From an uncultured Myxococcales bacterium (GTDB lineage: Bacteria; Myxococcota_A; UBA9042), in the NCBI GenBank assembly GCA_937915965.1, contig CALGHC010000680.1, positions 1 to 5,866 of the forward strand: a stretch of 5,866 nt of DNA. The letters are read 5' to 3'. The notes beneath the pieces are model-generated. The model was not told where the DNA came from and searched no databases. It saw only the letters and a program-made list of their open reading frames with translations. The stretch's first letter is position 1, and each line of letters begins with the position of its first letter. The translations under genes and the position numbers were made by a program. Of the stretch, positions 1 to 4,869 are shown piece after piece.

Positions 1-2086
1 CCATGTGAGACGGCTGGCTACCGGGACCGCCGTCGCCGCCTCCGGCTGCATACTCGCCCGCTCCGCCCTTGCCAGCGCTGCTCGCCGCGTTGGTGCCGAT
101 CAGACCGATGGTGCCTGCGGCGCCGCTGTGGCCGCCAGCGCCCGCGCTGTATCCGGGGCTGTTGGGGTAGCCAGCTCCACCGCCGCCACCGAGCATCGTG
201 CCGTTGCCGCCCTTCGGGCCGGTGCCGACCGAGCCGCCGCTCGGGCTGCCGCCGCCGCCGCGGCCGTCGTTGGGACTCCACGACGGGTCGGGAGTGCCGC
301 TGCCGCCGTTGCCACCCTTGCCGCCGACACCACCGTAGCCGCCCTGGGGTGGCTGGTAGTTTCCGCCGCCGTGTTTCGGTCCGCTGCCGCCCGCGCCGCC
401 GCCGTAGCCCCGGCCGGTGGCCGCGATCGTGCCGGCGACGGTGATGTCGTTGGCGTAGACCGCGATCCAGCCGTCCTTTGGCATCTTCACCGCCGCGGCG
501 CTCGCGGCGACTCCCGCCTGGACGTTGTCGATCTTGCCCCAGCCTTGGACGTGGACGGTCTTGCCGGCCGGGATGACAACGGACTCGAAGTAGTGGGCGC
601 CATAGATCGCGTCGACGCCGCTCTCGGGCCAGTTGGTCGAGAAACCGCCGAACGCGTCACTGACCCGCAGGAGGTTGCTCGAGCCGTCCCATACGCCCGC
701 CTCGGCGATGCGCACACCGTTCGACGTGGTCCACAGCTTGATCGCGACGACGCCGAAGACCGGTCGCACGCCGACGTAGTAGGTTGTCTTGCCCGCCCAC
801 GCTCCTTGCAGACTCAGCCCGGTGATGGTCGCCGACGTGCCATTGCCGAGGTTCGAAGCGACCTTGGCGTCGTCGAGACCCGGCGCAGTGCCAACGCGCA
901 CTTCGTAGCCGGTGGCGCCCGGAACGGTCGACCAGTTGGCCTTGAGGAAGCCCTCGCCGTCCTTGGTCGGGCTGTACTGGTAGGTCAGGTCCTCGCCGGG
1001 GGTCGTGCTGCCGTCAAAGATGTCGAGCGTGATGCCGTTCTTCTCCGGATCGAGCGGGAAGGCGTCGGCCGCGTCGGGGACGCCATCGTTGTCGTCGTCC
1101 TCGTCGAGGACGTCCGGCTTGCCGTCTTTGTCGTTGTCGGGCAGGCCAGCGAACGGGTCGGAGCAGATCAGCGTGCCGTCGACCTCGATCCCGACGACGA
1201 CGTTGCCGGCGTCGCATTTGCCCTCTGGCACCTTGATACCGGTGAGGCCCGAGCCGTCACCAAAGAGCTTGCCGGCGCTCAGCTGGCCGACGTTCTCCAG
1301 CGAGTTGCCGCCAAAGTCGACGTCGCCGTCGATGGCGAGCTCGCTGGCCGACACGCATCCGGTGCAAGCCAGGTCAAGGGCGGGGCCGCCCTTCGCGTTC
1401 GAGCCGGCGTAGTCGAAGCCGATGGCGTTCGCGGTGATTGTGCCCGCGGCGATCTCGGTCGCGCCGTCGACGCAGCCGCTGCAGTCGACGTCGGCGGCGG
1501 CGCCTCCCTTGGAGTTTGAGCCGGCGTAGGTAAAGGCGACGCCCTCGCCGCTGACGGCTCCGATGGCGACGGCCTCGGCGATGGCGGCGCGTTGGGCGTG
1601 AATGGCGTAGGGGACCGAGTAGAGCGGCACGCGCGGCAGCTCGGGCTCGGCGAAGACCTGCACACCCAGCCACAGCGAGTCGGCGTTGTGGATCGCGGCG
1701 ACCGGCAGGGGCTTACTGAGGTCCTGACCGCCGACGATCAGGCCAAAGTGGCCGTGGGTGACGGCGACCGCGACGTGGATCTCCTTCCAGAGTGGCGCGT
1801 CGGCCTTCTCGGCGTCGTAGAGCGCGAACGTGACGGTGTAGACGCCGTCGGCGACCGGGCCGCCGGCGGTTGTGAGCAGGGCACCCTCGACCCGCAGCAG
1901 CGATGGCGCGCCAGCGTCCGCGGGTGTCGCGGCGAGCGCGACGAGGGCGATGGCAGCGAACAACCGGCCGAAGCGGCGCGATGAGCGTCTGGCGGCGGTG
2001 GTGCGACGCTGGCGCGGACCGCTGTTGGGCTGGCGCAGGCGCGTGCTGAGGCGGGTGCTGAGGCGGGTGCTGAAACGAGCGGTCAT
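1..2086 (-). CDS. Secreted multi-domain adhesin-like protein with glycine-rich tail (3' end outside window)
   Basis: The frame is open from ATG 2086 to the window edge, giving 695 residues with no stop. The start is chosen because GGAG lies 6 bases upstream. An Arg-rich stretch (1-41) leads into the hydrophobic segment LFAAIALVALAA (42-53) and a likely signal peptidase site after ADA (58). The order of parts is: tail-fibre-like module (66-164); two 39-residue-spaced repeats with YAGSN.KGG and CSGC/CTGC (about 183-257); a GDGSGLTGI motif (276-284); an Asp-rich thrombospondin-type-3-like calcium-binding segment (317-346); a fibronectin-III-like region (about 378-450, WSTVPGATGYEVRVG); a beta-rich region ending IAVYANDITVAGTIAATG; and a Gly-rich tail from 559 (about 42% Gly). 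Such proteins are usually exported surface or matrix proteins, so adhesion is inferred. It is divergent from, and paralogous at its N-terminus to, the gene at 2429. The true C-terminus and anchoring are unknown. The open frame is certain, the function is not. Confidence 0.85.
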   Translation of the reverse strand, partial: MTARFSTRLSTRLSTRLRQPNSGPRQRRTTAARRSSRRFGRLFAAIALVALAATPADAGAPSLLRVEGALLTTAGGPVADGVYTVTFALYDAEKADAPLWKEIHVAVAVTHGHFGLIVGGQDLSKPLPVAAIHNADSLWLGVQVFAEPELPRVPLYSVPYAIHAQRAAIAEAVAIGAVSGEGVAFTYAGSNSKGGAAADVDCSGCVDGATEIAAGTITANAIGFDYAGSNAKGGPALDLACTGCVSASELAIDGDVDFGGNSLENVGQLSAGKLFGDGSGLTGIKVPEGKCDAGNVVVGIEVDGTLICSDPFAGLPDNDKDGKPDVLDEDDDNDGVPDAADAFPLDPEKNGITLDIFDGSTTPGEDLTYQYSPTKDGEGFLKANWSTVPGATGYEVRVGTAPGLDDAKVASNLGNGTSATITGLSLQGAWAGKTTYYVGVRPVFGVVAIKLWTTSNGVRIAEAGVWDGSSNLLRVSDAFGGFSTNWPESGVDAIYGAHYFESVVIPAGKTVHVQGWGKIDNVQAGVAASAAAVKMPKDGWIAVYANDITVAGTIAATGRGYGGGAGGSGPKHGGGNYQPPQGGYGGVGGKGGNGGSGTPDPSWSPNDGRGGGGSPSGGSVGTGPKGGNGTMLGGGGGAGYPNSPGYSAGAGGHSGAAGTIGLIGTNAASSAGKGGAGEYAAGGGDGGPGSQPSHM
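2039..2074 (-). repeat. 3 x 12-bp in-frame tandem repeat in the signal-peptide n-region
   Basis: Three units of gcgggtgctgag (plus-strand reading; the first and third units each have one mismatch) encode FSTR-LSTR-LSTR at residues 5-16 of the minus-strand protein. The unit is a multiple of three, so copy number can change without breaking the frame. It lies between the start codon and the hydrophobic core of the signal peptide. Confidence 0.85.
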
Positions 2087-2092
2087 GTGGGA

Positions 2093-2096
2093 CTCC
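2093..2096 (-). promoter_or_regulatory. Shine-Dalgarno site for the minus-strand adhesin-like gene
   Basis: GGAG on the minus strand lies 6 bases before ATG 2086. This decides the start. Without it, a start nearer the hydrophobic segment (such as TTG at residue 42) might be considered. Confidence 0.7.
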
Positions 2097-2169
2097 ACGT
2101 GTGCGGCGACACGCCTCGGGCGCGGACAGCGCCAATGCGTCGTATGCGGCCGGAGGCGCGCGACGCGCG

Positions 2170-2199
2170 ACGATAGCGCGGCGGGCACCCGCGCCACAA
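2170..2199 (-). promoter_or_regulatory. Candidate sigma-70-like promoter for the minus-strand gene
   Basis: On the minus strand TTGTGG (2199-2194) and TATCGT (2175-2170) are separated by 18 bases. Each only partly matches the TTGACA/TATAAT consensus. Transcription would begin near 2163, leaving a leader of about 77 bases. In DNA this GC-rich such matches are weak evidence, and an alternative sigma factor could be used instead. Confidence 0.2.
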
Positions 2200-2282
2200 G
2201 ATGGATCTGCTGGCGCGGAGTCGGATGCGGTCCGGCGAGGCGCTTGTGCGGCACGGGCCGGGGGGGACTCCGGCCACGGCCG

Positions 2283-2339
2283 GTGTCGCAGGGCGTTTCC
2301 AGGGTCGTAGGGCGTCTCCGGTGTCGCAGGGCGTCTCCG
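2283..2339. repeat. 3 x 19-bp direct tandem repeat in the divergent intergenic region
   Basis: Three adjacent 19-base units occur at 2283-2301, 2302-2320 and 2321-2339. The third reads gtgtcgcagggcgtctccg and the other two differ from it at two or three positions. The unit is not a multiple of three, which fits non-coding DNA. The array sits 90-146 bases upstream of the plus-strand start. It could be a multi-copy protein-binding site or simply slippage-derived DNA, and the sequence alone does not decide. Confidence 0.85.
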
Positions 2340-2349
2340 GCGCTCCTGT

Positions 2350-2364
2350 CAGCTGCGCCAGCTG
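2350..2364. promoter_or_regulatory. Inverted repeat CAGCTG-CGC-CAGCTG, possible operator
   Basis: Two copies of the self-complementary hexamer CAGCTG with a 3-base spacer form a symmetric site. It is centred about 40 bases upstream of the -10-like TAGGAT, a usual place for an activator or repressor site. CAGCTG is common in GC-rich DNA, so this is only a candidate. Confidence 0.25.
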
Positions 2365-2396
2365 TCACGACGCTTTCGCCCGATTGGCGCAACGGC

Positions 2397-2402
2397 TAGG
2401 AT
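2397..2402 (+). promoter_or_regulatory. Candidate -10 element TAGGAT for the plus-strand operon
   Basis: TAGGAT matches four of six bases of TATAAT and stands out in a GC-rich region 27 bases before ATG 2429, which would give a leader of about 20 bases that includes the ribosome site. No good -35 box lies at the proper distance (TTTCGC at a 17-base spacing is poor), so an activator or another sigma factor may be needed if this is the promoter. Confidence 0.3.
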
Positions 2403-2418
2403 GCGGGCCGAACCCACC

Positions 2419-2422
2419 GAGG
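2419..2422 (+). promoter_or_regulatory. Shine-Dalgarno site deciding the start of the plus-strand secreted protein
   Basis: GAGG lies exactly 6 bases before ATG 2429. The same spacing is seen for the neighbours starting at 2086 and 4432. It favours 2429 over the in-frame upstream ATG codons at 2201 and 2225. Confidence 0.65.
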
Positions 2423-2428
2423 CCCGCC

Positions 2429-4420
2429 ATGCACCGAATACCTTCTGTCCGAGTCGTCCGCGGCATCCGCACCGTCCCAGCCGTCCGCGCCGTCCCAGCC
2501 GTCCGCGCCGTCCGCGCTGGTTGGACCGCGGCTGGTGGCCCTCTCGTCGCGCTCATCGCGTTGTCGCTGTCGCTGGCGTCGCGGCCCGCGGCCGCCGCGC
2601 CTGCCGCGCCGGTGTTTCCGGTGCAGGGTGTCCTGCACGCCACCGGCGGTGGACCGGTCGCCGACGGCTTCTACTCCCTGACCTTTCGGATCTACGCCGA
2701 CCTGCAGGCCGAGGTCGCCGCTTGGAAGGAGATCCACATCGACGTCGCCGTCACCTCCGGGCGCTTCTCGGTGTTGCTCGGCGCCAAGGACCCGGCCGCG
2801 CCGATACCCGCCGGCTTCTTTGCCGAACACCCTGCCGCGGCGCTCGGCGCGCAGGTCTCGAACGACCCAGAGCTGCCCCGCAGCCAGCTCTTCGACGTCC
2901 CCTACGCGGTGCACGCTGGCACGGCCGTCGAGCTGGTCGGCGGACTCGATGGCAGCAAGATCAAGGCCGGCTCGATCGGCGACAGCGCGATCAGCTTCAC
3001 CTACGCCGCCTCCAACCAGAAAGCAGGGGCGGCGCTCTCGCTGCAGTGCACCGGCTGCATCGGCCTGGATCACCTCGCCGAGGACGTCTTGCTGGCGAAG
3101 AACATCGGTTTCACCGGCGGCACCGCCAAGAACCTCCAAGACGCCGTCTGGCCGCTGCAGGCGACGGTCCGCGTCGCCGGCAGCCAGGTAGGCATCGCCA
3201 AGGCGCCGGCCAACCTCTGCGCGCTCGACGTCGGCAGCGACGGCGGCGAGACCTGCATCGACGGCGCGCCGGCGCTGTGGACGCGTTTCGCCACCAACGA
3301 CAAGGAGATGGAGGCCTTCAACCAGGAGGGGCAGCTCGTCTATCGCAAGGATCTCAAGAACGCCTGGATCCGGGTCGGCCCCGTCTGGCGCAAGGTCGCC
3401 TTCGAGGTGGTCTGCGGCGACGGCCTCGTCGAGGCTGGCGAGCAATGTGATGACGGCGGTGCCAACGCAGACGCCCCCGACAAGTGCCGCACCAACTGCA
3501 GCAAGCCGGTCTGCGGCGACCAGATCATCGACACCGGCGAACAGTGCGACGACGGCAACGTCGCCGACGACGACGGCTGCGTCCTGTGCAAGGCCGCCTT
3601 CTGCGGTGACGGTCACCTCGAGACCGGAGTCGAGGTCTGCGACGGCGCGCTGCTCACCGGCAAGAGCTGCGAGGACATCGCGGGCGCGGGCTACAAAGGC
3701 AAGCTCGCCTGCAAGGACGGCTGCAAAGACTTCGACGCGGTCGGCTGCACCAAGACAGGCGGCACGCAGGCGAACCCCGGCGCTTCGTGTGCGGCGATCC
3801 TGGTCGAGGACCCCGCCTCGGCGAGCGGCAAGTACTGGCTCGCCGTCGGCGGCCTGGGCACGTTCGAGGTCTATTGCGACATGAAGACCGGCGGCGGCGG
3901 CTGGTTGCTCAGCCACATCTCGCGCAACTCGTCCTCCAACGTCAGCCACTGGTTCGAGAACGCCGGCCAGGGCTCGGGCGGGATCGCCAACCTGCCCAAG
4001 GCCGACAGCAGCCCAGGCTCGGCGTGGGCCGTCGGTGCGTCGATGCAGACCCGCACTTTGTTGTGGAACGGTCTGTCGGGCGCTGCTTATCGCGCCACCA
4101 AGCACGGCAGCAACGGCGCCGTGCTGCTCGACGTGGTCAAGGACGACATCAAGTCCGCATCGGCGGGTATGTTCTGCTACGCGACCGGCTGCAACGGCAG
4201 CCCGAACTTCAAGCAGACGCAAACCGGCGTCGTCAAGGTCGTGGGGGGCAGTCAGTACGGCATCGGCTCGACCCAGAACTACTACGACGTCGGCTCGTGG
4301 GGCTGTGACTGCTCCGAGGCCCTGCAGATCGGCGGCAGCGGCGCCGGTTCGGGCAACGGCTACGGCCTGTCCGGCGACTGGGATACCGAGGACGGCTGGA
4401 CCGCGTTCTGGGTTCGGTGA
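2429..4420 (+). CDS. Secreted protein with tail-fibre-like N-terminus, myxobacterial Cys-rich repeats and fibrinogen-like C-terminal domain
   Basis: The product is 663 residues. An Arg-rich n-region (1-31) precedes the hydrophobic core PLVALIALSLSLA (38-50), with likely cleavage near A57. Residues 65-163 match the N-terminal module of the divergent neighbour at 47 of 99 positions without gaps, including GPVADG, WKEIH, PELPR and VPYA.HA. One CxGC repeat follows (188-218, C207/C210), then a region with CALDVGSDGGETCIDGAPAL (264-283). Cys-rich repeats of the Myxococcus type occupy 329-404 (CGDG..E.CDDG units), followed by C414, C428, C432 and C440. Residues 451-663 hold a bacterial fibrinogen-like domain: SC at 453-454, YCDMKTGGGGW at 482-492, and the end GWTAFWVR. 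Canonical calcium- or ligand-binding residues of animal fibrinogen domains could not be placed. Surface exposure and glycan or protein binding are inferred. It is probably co-transcribed with the lipoprotein gene 11 bases downstream. Domain calls are firm; the role is not known. Confidence 0.9.
   Translation: MHRIPSVRVVRGIRTVPAVRAVPAVRAVRAGWTAAGGPLVALIALSLSLASRPAAAAPAAPVFPVQGVLHATGGGPVADGFYSLTFRIYADLQAEVAAWKEIHIDVAVTSGRFSVLLGAKDPAAPIPAGFFAEHPAAALGAQVSNDPELPRSQLFDVPYAVHAGTAVELVGGLDGSKIKAGSIGDSAISFTYAASNQKAGAALSLQCTGCIGLDHLAEDVLLAKNIGFTGGTAKNLQDAVWPLQATVRVAGSQVGIAKAPANLCALDVGSDGGETCIDGAPALWTRFATNDKEMEAFNQEGQLVYRKDLKNAWIRVGPVWRKVAFEVVCGDGLVEAGEQCDDGGANADAPDKCRTNCSKPVCGDQIIDTGEQCDDGNVADDDGCVLCKAAFCGDGHLETGVEVCDGALLTGKSCEDIAGAGYKGKLACKDGCKDFDAVGCTKTGGTQANPGASCAAILVEDPASASGKYWLAVGGLGTFEVYCDMKTGGGGWLLSHISRNSSSNVSHWFENAGQGSGGIANLPKADSSPGSAWAVGASMQTRTLLWNGLSGAAYRATKHGSNGAVLLDVVKDDIKSASAGMFCYATGCNGSPNFKQTQTGVVKVVGGSQYGIGSTQNYYDVGSWGCDCSEALQIGGSGAGSGNGYGLSGDWDTEDGWTAFWVR
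2473..2508 (+). repeat. 2 x 18-bp perfect in-frame tandem repeat in the signal-peptide n-region
   Basis: Two identical copies of cgtcccagccgtccgcgc (2473-2490, 2491-2508) are followed by a partial copy. They encode the repeated VPAVRA around residues 16-27. As in the divergent paralog, the repeat keeps frame and falls between the start codon and the hydrophobic core. Confidence 0.9.
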
Positions 4421-4425
4421 GGAGG
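4421..4425 (+). promoter_or_regulatory. Strong Shine-Dalgarno site for the small lipoprotein gene
   Basis: GGAGG directly follows the TGA stop of the upstream gene and lies 6 bases before GTG 4432. It is the best ribosome site in the window and is why GTG 4432 is preferred to GTG 4417, ATG 4540 or ATG 4552, none of which has one. Confidence 0.7.
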
Positions 4426-4431
4426 CGGCGA

Positions 4432-4800
4432 GTGCGGGCCGATGGCGCGACGTACACCAGGGGCATCCGGCGAGCCGCCGCGACGGTGCGCAGTGTCCGC
4501 TCGTGGTCAAGCGCTCGCGCCGGCTGCTGGTCAATCGCCATGGGTCGGCTGATGTCGGCTTGGCTTGTGGGTGCCTGCCTGACTGGTTGCATGCTGCCGG
4601 TCGCGGTCTCGCGTGAATGCCGGGCGCGCACCAGCGCCTGTCTGAAAGACTGCCCGATACCTCAGGAACGCTACACCGGCACCGGCGCGGTCCTCGGCGT
4701 CGAAGCGGACCAGCGCAGCGAGTGCGAGAAGCGCTGCCATGCGCTGTGCGTCCACGAGAAGCCCGCGCAGCTCAAGCCGCCCGCCGACATGCCCAGGTAG
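4432..4800 (+). CDS. Small cysteine-rich predicted lipoprotein
   Basis: The product has 122 residues from GTG 4432, 11 bases after the upstream stop and behind GGAGG. An Arg/Ser-rich n-region (1-39) leads to the hydrophobic stretch LMSAWLVGACLTGC (40-53), with a good lipobox L50-T51-G52-C53; lipidation at C53 is predicted. The mature part is only about 70 residues and has six further cysteines: C63, C70, C74, C98, C102 and C106, arranged C-x6-C-x3-C and C-x3-C-x3-C, with charged residues between. It ends KPPADMPR. I do not recognise a family. The even cysteine number suggests disulfides in the periplasm or on the surface. Position directly after the fibrinogen-like protein suggests a joint role, for example anchoring or assembly, but that is inference. 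If ATG 4540 were the true start, the signal peptide would be of normal bacterial length and the mature protein unchanged. Confidence 0.7.
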   Translation: MRADGATYTRGIRRAAATVRSVRSWSSARAGCWSIAMGRLMSAWLVGACLTGCMLPVAVSRECRARTSACLKDCPIPQERYTGTGAVLGVEADQRSECEKRCHALCVHEKPAQLKPPADMPR

Positions 4801-4814
4801 CTGGAGCCGGTGCT

Positions 4815-4850
4815 GCAGCCAGTGCAGCCAGTGCAGCCAGTGCAGCCAGT
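4815..4850. repeat. 4 x 9-bp perfect tandem repeat in convergent gap
   Basis: Four exact copies of gcagccagt fill the middle of the 69-bp space between the stop codons of the lipoprotein gene (4800) and the MBL-fold gene (4870). No stable GC hairpin followed by a T-run, as expected for an intrinsic terminator, was seen on either strand. Confidence 0.95.
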
Positions 4851-4869
4851 GCTGGGCGTGCAGGCGCAG

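Larger units (their letters stand above)
2087..2428. other. Divergent intergenic control region between two paralogous secreted-protein genes
   Basis: These 342 bases separate the two divergent start codons and must hold the promoters of both genes. No convincing gene is present. The frame of the plus-strand gene stays open upstream to an ATG at 2201, but that ATG lacks a ribosome site, and the extra residues would be encoded by tandem repeats and would put about 76 residues before a signal peptide that already has a full n-region. The region holds a 3 x 19-bp repeat (2283-2339), a CAGCTG inverted repeat (2350-2364) and weak promoter-like boxes, each listed separately. Confidence 0.75.

Noticed and set aside
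5..1519. 504-codon plus-strand open frame opposite the Gly-rich adhesin-like gene
   Set aside because: Its translation is Ala/Val/Arg-biased with no recognisable domain, while the minus strand carries a coherent signal peptide and domain series. High GC makes long antisense frames common.
1961..2021. Twin-arginine signal in the minus-strand protein (SRRFGRLF before the hydrophobic core)
   Set aside because: The residues after the Arg pair do not fit the S-R-R-x-F-L-K pattern, and the whole n-region is Arg-rich, so the pair is not informative.
2201..2428. Upstream extension of the fibrinogen-like protein, including a CASCH motif resembling a haem c site
   Set aside because: ATG 2201 lacks a ribosome site, the extension is partly encoded by the 19-bp repeat, and it would put about 76 residues before the n-region of a signal peptide. 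ATG 2429 has a well-placed GAGG.
4417..4431. GTG 4417 as the start of the lipoprotein gene, overlapping the upstream stop
   Set aside because: No ribosome site precedes it, whereas GGAGG lies 6 bases before GTG 4432 in the same frame.
2396..4534. 712-codon minus-strand open frame opposite the fibrinogen-like gene
   Set aside because: It lies opposite a gene with clear domains on the plus strand; its translation is Ala/Val/Asp-rich and matches no family I recognise.
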